Assembly: GCA_905250125.1 (NCBI GenBank)
Contig: CAJNOL010000785.1
Span: forward strand, 1 to 64,000
Source of the DNA: Rotaria sordida
Lineage: Eukaryota > Rotifera > Eurotatoria > Philodinida > Philodinidae
DNA length: 64,000 bases
Direction of reading: 5' to 3'
Positions 11,905-24,654 of the stretch are shown here, piece by piece. Below the pieces are notes generated by a model, which saw nothing but the letters and a program-made list of their open reading frames with translations, was not told where the DNA came from and did not search any database. Position 1 is the stretch's first letter; every line of letters starts with the position of its first letter. The translations under genes and the position numbers were made by a program.

Positions 11905-12315
11905 CGTAGTTATTAGTCCTGTTTTGTTTTCGACATAGAAAAAGAAATAAATGGCTGATACAGGCTGTTGATAATTCACAATAAGCTTGACCAAATAGTT
12001 TTGTATTGATAACGTTATTCAAAAGATATATAGACATGTATATATAATGAAAGTCAAACGTTCAAATAGACATAACAGGTGTAACTGTCTAAGTGAAGAT
12101 AGTGATTAAATACAAAGAACGACCGCTAGATCACTTATTACTAAAACCTGATTACTTGTTGTTTGTGATTCTGATTGGTCTGACAAAGAATATGAATATC
12201 CAAAACTTTTAGGTTTATGAAAGATTTGTTTTAGGCCAACAAATTCAAATGGATTAAACTTAATAATTATATATTATGTTTTGAAAAAATATTGTATTAT
12301 AATAAATATATAAGA
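11905..12315 (-). pseudogene. decayed 3' part of the MddA-like methyltransferase gene
   Basis: This is homologous to the last exon of the intact gene at 31578-32496. Pieces are still readable, for example LFGQAY matching IFGQAY and a degraded version of the C terminus, but the frame is broken in several places and the N-terminal half is absent. Homology ends near 12315, just beyond the place of the intron in the intact copy. It is convergent with the four-pass membrane protein gene, as in the second copy. It is almost certainly not functional. Confidence 0.75.
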
Positions 12316-14254
12316 ACAATGGATGTGGCTGTGGTAGTTTGCAAAAGAGGAGATCTTCTACAAAACTCACACTCTGCTCTTTCTGACCAGCTGTGGAATC
12401 AATCGTGAGGCAAACATATATATGCTTAGAAGGAACTCTATAGTAAAATATCCGAACAACGTCCATTGACATTGGTCAAATCGCGAGATCATTTTCTAAG
12501 AGAACTATGGTTTGGAAATTTTTTGTACGATGTCTTGTTCATTTCAACTCTATAAGACATCGCAGATCTGCTAGTTACTATGGTACAGGTTCTGTCTTGT
12601 ACTGTGAAGAATAAAGATGCCTTAAATCTCAATATTGTCAAAGAAAATTTGAATTTGAATAATTAACAGCATGAAACATAATTTAGAGAAAGTTTCCTCG
12701 TAAATGCAGTCTTTGAAAGGGATAATTGCTTATCAATTATTAGGTAACTGAAGCTAGTCTTATTCAGCGAACCCATTAAGAAGTATTGGCACATCTTTAT
12801 ATAACAATTGTAGAGCACTCAATGCGAAGGTTGTTCAGATTAGCAAGAAGACTCTTCTCCTATATTGGTTTTTCTCTATTGATTAAGCTCACTAATATCT
12901 GTCGACGCTAATATTTCCCGCTCAATAGGTTTCAATGGAATGGAATTCTACCAAAAACATGCTATCTCAGACACTGTCGGAAAAATATTGTCATGTCTGA
13001 ATGTGCGAAAAATAGTCAGAGATTCTGATAGTAAAAATTTTTTATGTTGAAACGATGCTTTAACTTTCGGATTGATATTTTGATTGTTACAGATACGTTC
13101 AAGATCCATCGTCGCAATGTTCTCATATTCTCGATCGATCTCCACTTACTGAACGAACATTCTATATTCTTGTAGATTCATCGCCATTGTATACATTTTG
13201 AACCGTTACTCATTGGAAAAGTTCTATTTAGTAATCATGGAAATTGTCATAGGAATGTCGTCGACGGAATCAACATCAACAACAAACCCATCAGAATAGA
13301 TACTTTTTCTCGTATTTCAATCAGAAAAATATTCAATACGTTAATGAAAGGTCGAGGTTTTTACGGGCTACAAAAAAGCATTTTTACTTTGGAGACATGG
13401 AGGACCTTTGCCTCTTTCGAGTGTGAGAAAGAAAGAAAACGGAAGAATTAGTTTGAAAAAGTAGTACTTTCGTGTCTAGCACTGTTTCCAGGAGGATTTT
13501 TTAGCGCAGCTTTTGTGTAATAAAACTTCTTATAAAGTTTTTCAGAGAGTTACACGATGAGTCTTCAGTAAAACGCTCAAGTCTGAGTAATGAAAATCGA
13601 AGAACATATTACTAAAATATTGAGAGTGACATATTTTCTGGATCACTCATTAGGAGATGATCGGTGCTCTCAGCTTAGCGTTTTATTTCTGTTCATTGTG
13701 TCAAGTTCAGTCCCGTTTTACAAAAGCAACTAAAGGAACAACAATTCATATTCTGAGTTATGTGCTATACAAGGGTGTTGGTGTGTGTATAAGGTAGGAT
13801 GTCCGTGAGAAAGCGGGTGGCAGTGGTGTGCGAGTGTCGGTTTTTAGGAACATGAGTTTGGATTGGTTTCAGTGCGGCTGTGATCGTGTGTATTGGAAGT
13901 GAGATGGATGTCGATATTTTATTATATCGCACTTACAACTATTCCAACATTAACACAATCAGCGACATTCTCTATGTCTGAAAGACTGGGCAGGATCAAA
14001 AAAATACTAATGTTATGAAAACTGAGAATAGAACTAAGAATTCATGTGCTGCAGTCAGTAAAGCCCTTTTCCAGTCACACTATCTCACTGGCAGTGCGCC
14101 TAAATATCATAGCCTATAAATCCAAGAGTAACTCGCCTGGTCTTAAGCTATACTATGACTCTCTGAGGCGTGCATCAATATGGGTGGGTTTGGGTCTCTT
14201 TTTCAACGACACCCACACTTCCACGCCTACACTCATCCATTGAAATTACTTTAG

Positions 14255-14345
14255 CTCAGACATTTACATAAGTTGTCATGTTGTAGATACATAACTTATC
14301 TGTCTGTTTCATTAGACTCTCATTTCTAATTATTGGTTAATTAGA
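14255..14345 (+). repeat. dispersed repeat fragment
   Basis: TTAGCTCAGACATTTACATA, then TGTCTGTTTCATTAGACTCT and TTTCTAATTATTGGTTAATT, match in order a stretch at 36830-36915 (TTAACTTAGACATTCATATA, TGTCTCTTTCATTAAAGTAT, TTTCTAGTTCTATGCTAGTT). Class unknown. Confidence 0.4.
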
Positions 14346-15539
14346 GTGAACGGTGAGCGTGTGAGGTAGTGAGCATGTGCATGTCGTTGAAGAAAAGATT
14401 CACACTCCATCCATTAATCTGCCAATTTTTTGGAAATGCCATTCAAGGCATTCGGATCTGCCATTTCAATTGAGACTACTCACAAGGTAATTGATTGCAC
14501 TGTTTCGATCAATTTACCTTATCCACATGATGATGCTTTCTAGAAATGGCATATAATATCAAACCAAAAATATCGGATGGTAAGGCATTTTTCATTACCA
14601 TGAAAAGATAGCTCATGGTCGACAATATCTTTTGTAAAAGAGATTTCTATTATAACCATTGTCGTTCTTTAGAAAATGAAAATTTAGTGAAAAGAATTTC
14701 ACTACGAAGTACTTCAAATATAGTAGAGTAGCTATATTTGCAACGTCTATATCTCCAGAATGATTCATCTACTTGGGCTAAAATTTACAGTTTATTCCTA
14801 ACTCACATGTATCTGCCTGATGTAAAAATATCAGCTAAGTCGGTGATGTCGATTGAGCAACATTGATTGAGGCTTCTATACAATCTCTCCTAGGACACGA
14901 ATCAAATTTAAATGTAAATTCAATTGTTTATTTCAATTTCTAGTAGCATTTTACAATATCAAGTGATAAAACTGTTGTAGGGCCTACGAACGTGTGAAGC
15001 TCTATGAATTTTACAGTGTGGTAAAAATATATCAAATGCAGTAAAATATAGATCATTTTTCTAGGAACTGATTGCATATAGATTTGTATAAATTTTGGAG
15101 GTAAAATAAAATATCCACCCCTACATATTTCAGCATTACAAGCTAATCATACAGATCGGATGATATGTGGAAGTGGATTTGAAGTTCTTCGGACATACAC
15201 CCTATCCGAGATACAGAATGTTATGGAGAACTTGGTTCGAATATGTAGACTAAATAAAGGGCTATAAAGATCTATGATACAGAGAAAAATTTCGATTTGT
15301 CTTATTTTGATTTTATGATTGAAAGAAAAGCTGCAATTTTAAGGCATTTCGTTTGTCCAATCTACATTGTTCTATGTTATCATTTAGTGATCATCATGAG
15401 ACTACTTGATTCATGTTTCAAGAAGTGGTCTTCCACAATATTGGAAAGTAGCAAGCAGACACAATAGACTTCTTTCTTAATATGAACATAGAGCAACACA
15501 ATATGAATTATTTCCATAGTAAGTAGTATTCTTTAAAAA

Positions 15540-15775
15540 AGAATTGGAACTATTTCTGACGGAAAGCACCTCCCCATGGGTGATTTCTTCGTCTATTGAG
15601 AATTCTGCTTCATATCATCTTAGTCCAACTCTCTCTTCTTCCGTCTCTCATACTATAGTAATCTTAAGTTCTCTTTTTCTCACCTCTCTTTCTTTGTGTA
15701 ACTATAAATAATTGTGTTCGTGTACTGTTTCATTAATCAATAGATCTCTGGATTTCATTACCTGTTACACTACTA
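15540..15775 (+). repeat. possible LTR-like fossil fragment, copy 1 (weak)
   Basis: A CT-rich block is followed by a TATA-like ACTATAAATA, GTGTTCGTGTACTGTTTCAT and an end near CCTGTTACA. It lines up loosely with 22060-22310. If these are solo LTRs, they are old, diverged and without internal coding parts. The alternative is an unrelated CT-rich repeat. Confidence 0.25.
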
Positions 15776-16309
15776 AAAAGCCGAATCGAATCTTGTCCAA
15801 TATTTGTACTGAAAACTAGTCGAAACTTGGTATAAAGATAGCGCTAAATCATTCTGTGACCTTTTCAAATTAAGTAGCAGAGGTTGACAGCTGGTACAGA
15901 TCAATATATAGTATTTCAAACCAAGACGTAAAATGTTATATCCTTGAGTATAGAAATTAGTCAATAGTTCTTTGATAAAGTACAATCTAACGAACTCGAC
16001 GTCACGAACTGAACAATGAAAATTTTAGGCAAAAACTTATGGCTTTGGGACCAAAGCAATATTTTGTTTCTTCTAGTAGTCTCATTCATGTCAAGTGGAA
16101 TTATATGATTGGAAAAAGAACATAACCGGGAAAAATTCAAAGTGACCGTCATGTCTCGACTTTTGCTCACTCACATCTCACGACTTCTTGATGTAAGTCA
16201 GATGGATGGATAGAGAAATGTTTTATTTATTTCGAAATGAACAATAAGCGCAAAGGGATGCAAGGAAACCGAGATTATGAAGTTCTACTGGAAAAAAATG
16301 AAAATAATC

Positions 16310-16745
16310 ACTAGGCTTACAGCAAACCCTGCAAGTCCGTTTCACAGATCAAGTATTTTTTTATATCGAACATTCTCGAGTCCTACCGAATTTCAACGTC
16401 AAACATGACTAGATTTGTTTCCTCTATCCATAGCTGACTTGTGATTTTATTTGATTCATAAAAATATCTCAAGACTGGCTAGAGTTCGGATGAAACTCGT
16501 CTTTTTTTCTGCATGTTGACCAAATCTTATCAAATCTTGAAATATTTTTATGAATGGATTACAATCATAAGCCAGCTGCGGATATAACAAGCAAACCACA
16601 TTATGTTTGATATTGGAATTCAGTACGACTTGACCACGTTTGATCCAAAAACTATCTGAACTTTGAAACAAACTCTCAAGATTTGATGTATGTCTAATAT
16701 CGAAGGAATTTCGACTCTCTACCTTTATCCACAAGCTTATCAATT
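16310..16745. mobile_element. foldback element
   Basis: The left arm contains AGTCCTACCGAATTTCAA and TTGATTCATAAAAATATCTC. The reverse complement of the right arm contains AGTCGTACTGAATTCCAA and CCATTCATAAAAATATTTC, in the same order, with a small loop near 16500. No coding capacity. The minus-strand open frame here is a by-product of the arm. Confidence 0.6.
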
Positions 16746-17912
16746 TCTTCCACTATCTTATGTACTCATCTTACTCTTCAAGAACATTAACTCAATACAT
16801 AGTTTGACCAATCAACATGTAACCTATCCTGAAATTTTCACGGGCATGGAAAAATAAAATACGAATAGGGTATTTTCGTGAAAACGGAGTTCTTTGCTAA
16901 GTTTACTCATGTTTTTCAACTTTAATAAATTTACGACAATCACATCGTTCTGTTTCTTTAGTGAAGATCAGAAAGAAAAAGATTTGAAAGAGTCAGAATA
17001 GACCGAAATTTATTCGGAATGAAAAACTGCTCGAATTCGAACCGTTCGAATTTTATGCATGGCTACCATTTAACTCCACGAACAATTATCAATTTGGCTA
17101 GGCTTCTCGTGCACAAGTAAAGCGGATCCATTATATTTCACATTTTAATTTCGCAGAGATGACATTGAGAACTTTCTTTAGTCGATGATGACCACCAAAA
17201 CAAGATGATTCAAACCAGTTCCTCATTATTGCACGAGTGCTATAACCAAGCTAATTATTTGTTTAATTGATGATGATTCGAAAAAAGCTATCGATAGATG
17301 GCTTAAGATCAACTGATCTTGTATGACTCTCAATCGCTACTATATAACTGAAACATGCACTTAAATAAACGCTTAATCAACCTTAGTCTATAGCATTTTA
17401 TTTTTCTATGCGATTACTTTTGATATGCCTTAACTATATAAAGCTATTTCCAATTTTTGTCAGAAGATTTATGAAAATTTTTTTTCGATGAATCCATAGA
17501 TTTTTTTATGGCGAAGGAAAAACAAATTCACAGCGCAGACGACTAAGGAGAGAAGAAGCAATACTGTACTACTTGAAGGGAACACTTGTTGTATATCTTG
17601 GTGTAAGATATTCGAAAGAGTCTGTTTTTTTCCCGAAGTAACAGCGATATCTTTCTCTGGTCATTTTCATTTTTCCAACTGTATTTCTTTTGAACAATAG
17701 ATAATAGGAGTGAAATTTTGAAGCATATTATCGTAATGATTTGATGTAAAACATAATGTGATGTGTTTATCTTTTTCTTTACTGTAAGATAACTATTGAA
17801 TGTAAAATATATAATAATATGTTCTCATATATCAAAGGCAAGCTTTTGCTAATTGTCAATCATTCTATCACAACTACTGGAAGTTCTTGCCATATAAAAG
17901 ACAGATTTTAAG

Positions 17913-20900
17913 CTACTTTAATGGTTTTTTAAAGTTTTCTCCTGACGATACAAAGTATTCTCGATCACGGTGTATTTCCTCGGTATGATGTATCTCGATT
18001 CCATCAGCATCAAATAAACGTCTGGCCGATATAGGCATTTGTAGTCTCTCTGTCGCAGATGTGAATATCTAAAGTATAGAAAAAATTTCAAAAAGAATGC
18101 AAAGAAGTTAGTAGACCACTATCTTACAATTTCCATTGAGCACGATTTACAATAAGCAAATCGACCACGGTCACCATTGCGATAGACTTTAATACGAAAA
18201 TTAGTCGTAGGAGTAGGACGGAAGTAGATTGGATCACTAGACAAATCGCAAAATAATAAGAAAAATTAAATTTGTTCAGCAAAAAAAAACAGGATGTCCC
18301 TAACTAGATATACATTAAACTAAAGGAATCGTGTTATTTTTTTGTTTTTTTAATTCTCAAAACCTTGAAGGCGATTTCTTGATAATTTCATCGGTTTTCA
18401 GTTACTGAGATTTGGCGCATTTGTGCAAGTTTATAAAATTACCAAATCAATAAATGGTTTGCGTGCAGATACACTCATCCAATAAACTTTCTAAACTCAC
18501 GAAAAGAAACCAAAGTGTTTCGATATTAAGTCATATCTGAAAACATTTTTGATCTTTTGGAAAATTAGTCATCATCTCTTAATTATAAACATTAAAAAAT
18601 CTTCACTTACGAGGATCTTGTTGTCGGCAAAATATTTTGTCCAGTTTGAGTCGCCTTACTCTGATTGTTCCATGCTGTTTGTGTGTTTTTACTCGTATGT
18701 TCTATCGGTGAATCATCAAGCATTGATGTCCATCTATTTCGATTGATAGTTTCTGTTTTCTCATGGGTCTGTGTGTATATCGACTTCATATTTGGTTGTA
18801 GTTTTATTACTTCATCTGTTTGTGTACCTGCCACTTTCATATATGTTGATGGTTTTGTCACTTCATCGGTTTGTGTGTCTGCAGCTTTCGTGTTTGGTGA
18901 TGGCTTTGTCACTTCATCAGTTTGTGTATTTGCGACTTCCATCTTTGGTTGTAATTTTATTATTTCATCTGTTTGTGTATCTACAGCATTCTTGTTTGGT
19001 GGCGGCTTTGTCACTTCATCAGTTTGTGTATTTGCGACTTTCATCTTTGGTTGTAGTTTTATTATTTCGTCTGTTTGTTTATCTACAGCATTCTTGTTTG
19101 GTGGCGGCTTTGTCACTTCATCAGTTTGTGTATTTGCAACTTTCATCTTCGGTTGTGGTTTTATTACTTCATCTGTTTGTGTATGTGCAGCTTTCAGCTT
19201 TGGCTGTGGCCAAACTTCGTCGTCTGTCTGTATGCTTTTATGTTTAAGATGTCTTGGCAGATTTGGCACGATTGGAGGCGGATCGCTAGTTGTGCTTGAA
19301 TCCTCACTGAATGGAGAACCTGGAATATATTAACAACAGAAACATATGTTTCAATGGTTACACTATCTGAATTTTTGCAGCCATCAATTTCACCAGATTT
19401 CTCGTAGAAAATGGTCTTGGGGTTTGCGCTTTAGGATATTTAGGCGACTGATTATTTCACGATTGGAATTCGATCCAGTTAAGTTTTTCGTTAACAATTC
19501 TCAACTTTACGGTAGATAGGAACCGTTTAGAATGCAAAGTATTTTCTAAAAGACGATACGCGAGAATATCATCCTTCGGAGAGTCATACAAGTTAAATTC
19601 ATTTGTTGGAAGAACGCACAAATTTCTGCCTATGCACTGCTGTAGAATTCAAATCGATATTCTATTTGCTCGATGATTGGGACGTGCAGCTTTTATCATA
19701 TTACATGCAACATGGCAGAAAGCTCTTCGTAAAATATGGATCAAAATCGAGGATAGAGTCCTATAAGAATATGGCATTTCATATCTTACTCTTCTTAATG
19801 CTCATGAGCATATTGTGGTCTTAATCTATGCAGAGCAGCGTCTAACCAAACGGTATCTATACCTTTACGCTACCGAATCATACGGACGATAACTATTTGA
19901 GGATGAAAAATAGTGGAAGGTGAAGGTAAAAATCAATGTGTATGTATATGAGAGTGATTGTGACCGTGGATACGGGGTGATGGCCTTCTCTTTACATACA
20001 ATCACAACAACGTCCACATAACCATTCTCGAATGGGTAGGACCTTTGTGTTGCCGTATTATGTTGCGGTAATGTCGTGTCTGAGGTTATTGCTATAGGGT
20101 CAGTATGCAATATGGTATAAAAGCAAGTTGAGAATATGGAAAATAAATAGCAATAGTGGAAAACGAGTGTAAATACGCATCCATGTATAAGCTATTCACA
20201 GAATAAATTCGTTTTAATACGAGAAGCGCTGGATTTGAGTAAATTATGGGCCTGTAAGTGAACCTGAGCATACGATAACGTTTATAATAGTCTAGAATAG
20301 TTTTGGATGAGACCATGTACATTTCACTAAAATATCAACTGGTTGGTTCCCGAGTCAATATTATCTCTTTGTCGATTGATACCTGTGCCTTATCATGGAT
20401 GTCACAAATAGAGCACAGGAGATTATTTTCATGTTATATTCTATTAAGATTAGAATCACTTTTTGGAGTGTGAGTGGGCATTGGTCGACAAGAATAATTA
20501 CCAGTGGGGACATTTCGGTAGCGATGCTCGCTACCTCCTACTAGTGTCTACAGATGCCCATCATTCCTCAGTCGTGTTCATGCATTTCTAAGAGTTGCTC
20601 AGATCCAGTCACGCTAAATCTTGCCTACTCATAGTAGTTCATGTCTAGTCACGCTGACACCCTTGCCTGTAAAAACATATTTTGCGTGGCTTGTTGCCTA
20701 CAACGAAAAGTCCTTGCAACGGATTCACCAGTCACTACAAACTTTATTCAATATAGACTGACTTTGTTTAGATAAAAAATTTGTGCATCGATGAATGCAA
20801 ACTTTGATAGAAATTGAAATAGAGCAGGTTCCAAGCTAACAACAGAACTAGGAGTACCTATGATAATATCATAAAACTCTTGATCTGGTTAAGCTATTTT

Positions 20901-23900
20901 ACCGACACAATGTTTCACTCCATTTCGTACTCCAAATTTCCCAGAACACGTCGCGACTCCGTACCATTGCTACATATATTTCTTTGAGTGTCCATTCTTC
21001 TTATCTTCCCGTAGATCCCATCAACAAATTAGTTTCGTGATAGACTCAGGAATACGTTTTATTTTAAATAGAGCTTTTTCTGATTTTTTCTCCTTTGTTT
21101 CAGATCGATCTAATCAAGAAATCCGTGCCGAAGGTAACATCCAGAGCAATCTAGATTAGTATGAGTACGTACTTATGCTCAAAGGGTTTGTACTCAAGAT
21201 TTTAGACAAAAGAGATCATTTCCTATGATAATGTAATGCTAGATTTATTCATGTACAAAAACGGTCAATTAATAAATTCGATACTACTATTGTATCTATT
21301 TCGCCACACTTTATCGTCGCTTACCATGGCTGATACTAATCAACATGCGTTCCTTCTACGTTGTTCGAGTTTCCACACTCAATGCAGTAATTTCTTAAAC
21401 CAAGCGTGACACTGATGTTAACTGGCTCCGCATTTTGTCTAAGACATTTTTGAGCAAGTTTTTTTCGATGACTTCGAAGCTTAAATTTTGCTATATGTTC
21501 TTGTTGAATCACCTACACTAAAATTTACATCTTCTCACTTATTCATCAGTGCACGTATTTATCTAGAAATTTAGACTTTTTTCGAGCGTTAATAAAAGAA
21601 GCTGATTAGCTGTTCTCGCCATTAGTACCGGAGTCACAGCAGTAAGTGACCTGATCAAATTGAATGGATATGTGATGGACAACTACTTCCTCTACGATAT
21701 ACTGAATAATATAAACTTACTTTTGAGTGACATGTTCTTCAAGTATCCGAGAACAATACTGATAGTACTCGTACTCGACAAACTCCGTATTTACCCAATT
21801 CTGATCCAGAGTGAGCCTTTTTTCGATTCTTCACGTTGTATACTCTTTTCTCATTATTTCAGATACCAGCAATGCACGATCTCGTCTTGGCCACACTGTC
21901 GAAGGCGAATCTATTCTAATCTGTAACGATGAGTGAGAATCTTCTTTTTGTCTTAACCTACCCACCGACTCTCAAACGGATGTTGATACGAACAATACGA
22001 TAAGAAACTACAATGAACATTTTGATTATGTCAAAGTAGATAGAAAAAAAGATATTGTGGCAACACAATAATCAATACTCCAACAAAGGCCTTGGCAACA
22101 GATCTGCTGTCACAAGGTCACTCTTCTCGCCTGTTAAGTGCTCTACCGCATGTCATCGTATTTTGTCTCTCTCTTCTTCTCTACTTCTCTTGTATAGCTC
22201 TGATTGATCGTTCTCTTGTTCTCTCTCCACTGCTATATATACGCGTATTCGTGTTATGTTTCATCAGTCATTAGATTCATGATTCTGGTTGCTCGTCACA
22301 GCCTTGCTTTCTCGAGATGGCGTGACCGAGACCGAAAAAGCCTCACTATGATTATCTCTAGCAGATACATTGACATAACTTTGTTGTAGAGTTTGTTGAA
22401 CATCTGTTTGGACTTACGATTTCGTGAAATTCTTCCATAAAGAAATTTGATACCATAGAGTGTCCATATTAAATGTGTACGCTGTTGTATGTGGACTATT
22501 TGAAGAAGCAAAAAAAAGAAAAAGTTGTTAGATTCATAGAAAACGTTGTCGAATTCTCAAAGCAGCTGCTGGGGCTATGCATCTCGAATAAAACACAATG
22601 TCTACAATTCACTATCAGAAGGATGGAATCGTTAATGTTTCCATAGTTCTGGAAGCAACTGCTGAGTTGTAGATAATAAATGGTTGACGTCTTACGTTTC
22701 AAAGAAAGATGAATATCAAGGTTTTGTTGCTCTGCTATTTTTTGGCTGGGAAAAAAAGAATAACCGTCAAAGTTCTTTAATGGAATGAGTATAAACTAGT
22801 TGTGAGAATCTAGTATCCATGATTACATACGTTTAATGGCTTTCGATGGATTGATGTAATTTTCTCCACATGACACATAGTAGTCCCTGTTACGCTTAAT
22901 ATCTTCACTTTGGAAAATTTCATGTCCATTATCGTCAAATAGACGCCTTGCAGGTCTAACAAGTTGTAATTTACGTGTGGCCTCTACAAGTATCTAAAGC
23001 AGAACAAAGAAAAGTAAGCATTTAGGCATCAGAGCAGTAATGGTCGTAGTATGTCATCATGTCATATATGTCTTACAATGTTCATAGTGCATGAAGCACA
23101 GTAGGCACATCGACTGGAATCACCATTTCGAAACACTCGAACCAGAAAATTCTTCGGTTGAACACTATTCCTATTAAAAAAAAGACACTTACAAACTACT
23201 CGATAGACAAGTCAAAAACGATGTTGACGATGGATAGATATGTAGGTAGAAAAAGAGAGGACCTATCCTGACACTTTTATGAATATCCTAAGTTTCTCGA
23301 CAAAACAGTAGCGATATGTCTATGTGGGAACTATTGGCTATGAGATGAGTGCTCCTTTCTTGATGTTTCGCTATCGATTTTGCATATACTAAAAATATAG
23401 CATCTTCAACGCTAAAGCTAATTTACAAATTTTAAACAGATATAGTTGAGAAGGCAGGCGTATAAGAAGCTCATTATCTCGAACACTACTTTCTAAAGTT
23501 TAATTTTATGGACACATACCTTCGTATTCCCGGTGCAGTAAATGGTCGATCTACTGGTAATGATTGATATGCATCAATCATCGTTACATTTTTGCTTTTA
23601 TTTTTTGAACTATGAGAGCGTAGATGATGGCGAAGCTTCTTTCTCTTAGTCACTGCCGATGTTGATAGTTCTGTATCGCCAGTGATGATTTTTTCACGAT
23701 GAACCTGCATTGTAATTAACTGATGATGAGATCCTTCAATATATTCATCTTCAGAAGCGTCGTCGTAATTCGCACTATCAAAGGTACCATGCCTCCTATA
23801 AATAAAACAGCAATGCTTGTTGAAACTCTATCAATACACTCCCAATTCTGTCACGAAATCAGTCAAACTGCGTAGTATGAATGATAAAGATTTCGTCTTA

Positions 23901-23955
23901 ATGTCATACTTCAATTTGATAATTACCGATTTGATTCTGTTTTGATGAGACCCAT
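17913..23955 (-). CDS. double doublecortin-domain protein with a TQT-repeat linker
   Basis: Seven exons (23955-23927, 23795-23520, 23170-23077, 22993-22831, 19319-18611, 18236-18128, 18068-17913) join in frame to 511 residues (frame-checked). Two doublecortin-like domains are seen. Domain 1 is about residues 105-185 (FLVRVFRNGDSSR, then ATRKLQLVRPARRLFDDNG, DYYVSCGENY). Domain 2 is about 430-511 (FRIKVYRNGDRGR, ATERLQMPISARRLFDADG, EYFVSSGENF). DCX domains usually bind microtubules. Between them, residues 217-413 hold twelve QT motifs about 20 residues apart, ten of them TQT (KVANTQTDEV type). TQT is the anchor of dynein light chain LC8 binding sites. The N terminus is basic (KRKKLRHHLRS). 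A 3.5-kb intron separates domain 1 from the linker. The DCX assignment is good; LC8 binding is inferred. Confidence 0.82.
18611..19254 (-). repeat. coding tandem repeat, about 60-bp unit, TQTDE array
   Basis: Twelve successive units lie in exon 5 of the doublecortin-like gene. Seven inner units are very alike, alternating VANTQTDEVTKPPPNKN and AV(D)TQTDEIIKLQPKM. The outer units (SIQTDD, YTQTHE, KNTQTAW, KATQTGQ) are diverged. Higher-order two-unit duplications are visible. The antisense frames are open too, a by-product of the repeat. Confidence 0.9.
19320..22830. other. 3.5-kb intron of the doublecortin-like gene
   Basis: The donor is C|GTATGTAAT (22830 downward) and the acceptor ATATTCCAG (ending at 19320). 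No nested gene was recognised. It holds a weak LTR-like stretch at 22060-22310. The rest is unassigned. Confidence 0.6.
22060..22310 (+). repeat. possible LTR-like fossil fragment, copy 2 (weak)
   Basis: It starts near TGTGGCAACACAATAATCA. A CT-rich block, a TATATATACGCG stretch, TTCGTGTTATGTTTCATCAG and an end near GCTCGTCACA follow, loosely parallel to 15540-15775. No coding parts. The family is uncertain and the similarity low. Confidence 0.25.
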
Positions 23956-24179
23956 CTTCAGAGAGTTGAAGTCTCAAAAATGATCCAAGTAATGGAATGG
24001 GAAGTTATTTTTCTAAAATTAGAGCCAATAAAACAATGTTGTTAATCGAAATTCAATTGAGCAAATTAATTAGTTTCCTATCTTTTTCTTGAGCATAACG
24101 AATCAAGGGATAAAAGTTCATGAGGAGAACCCAATTTCAACAACTTGAATGGAAAAAACATTTTTCTCATTGGTAGAGG

Positions 24180-24485
24180 TAGCACTTTTACTTTTTGTTT
24201 ACTCTCTAAAAGGAAAGGAAAGAAAAGTAAATACTTTCCTTTCTTTGAGGAAAGTAGAGTAACAACTTTTCTTTGTTTTAGGAACGTAAAGTAACAGCTT
24301 TCCTTTCCTTTAGACAAGGACAGGAAAGTAAAAGAAAGTGAAAAGAAAGTGAAAGGAAGTAAAAAGAAAATAAAAGAAAGTAAAAATGTAAAAAGAAAAT
24401 AAACGAAAGTAAAAAAGTAAAAAGAAAGTGAAAGAAAGTAAACAGAAAGTGAAGAAAAATAAAATAAAAGCTGAAGAAAGCAAAC
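24180..24485 (+). repeat. purine-rich low-complexity tract
   Basis: Runs of GAAAG, GTAAAA and GAAAGTAAA repeat imperfectly for about 300 bp on the plus strand. Open frames on the opposite strand (Phe/Leu/Ser only) are by-products. Confidence 0.85.
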
Positions 24486-24654
24486 ACAGATTGAAAACTG
24501 GACTTATACAGCCCGCGCTCGTGAGCTCTCAGATGAGCATGAGCGTTTTTCCTGTCTCGGGTAGAGAAGGGAAGCTACAGTTACTCGCCAATAACTGTAT
24601 CGATTAGCAACGGAAACTTTATGAGTTTACCAAAACGAAAGACATTTTTCGAAA

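Larger units (their letters stand above)
10920..12315 (+). repeat. segmental duplication, copy 1
   Basis: This segment matches 30665-31985 in direct orientation, from TAACACTGATCG to just past the methyltransferase intron. It covers the membrane-protein tail, a 10-N gap at the same relative place, the shared 3' flank and the 3' part of the convergent methyltransferase gene. Similarity is very high over the tail and flank and clearly lower over the methyltransferase part. Confidence 0.85.
12316..17912. other. gene-free tract
   Basis: No gene recognised. It contains a G/T-rich to C/A-rich stretch (about 13770-14245), a dispersed-repeat fragment at 14255-14345 also seen at 36830-36915, a weak LTR-like stretch at 15540-15775 and a foldback at about 16310-16745. 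Open frames such as 16456-16743 fall inside that foldback and look accidental. Confidence 0.5.

Noticed and set aside
12260-12472. 70-codon minus-strand open frame as the start of a second methyltransferase gene
   Set aside because: It runs past the end of homology with the intact gene and does not resemble its N-terminal half.
16456-16743. 95-codon minus-strand open frame
   Set aside because: It lies on one arm of a foldback element and has no family resemblance.
18665-19333. Long plus-strand open frames opposite the TQT repeat
   Set aside because: They are antisense shadows of the repeat. The minus-strand frame joins conserved flanking exons in phase; these do not.
24278-24487. Phe/Leu-rich minus-strand open frame
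   Set aside because: It is the reverse of a purine-rich simple repeat and has no protein-like composition.
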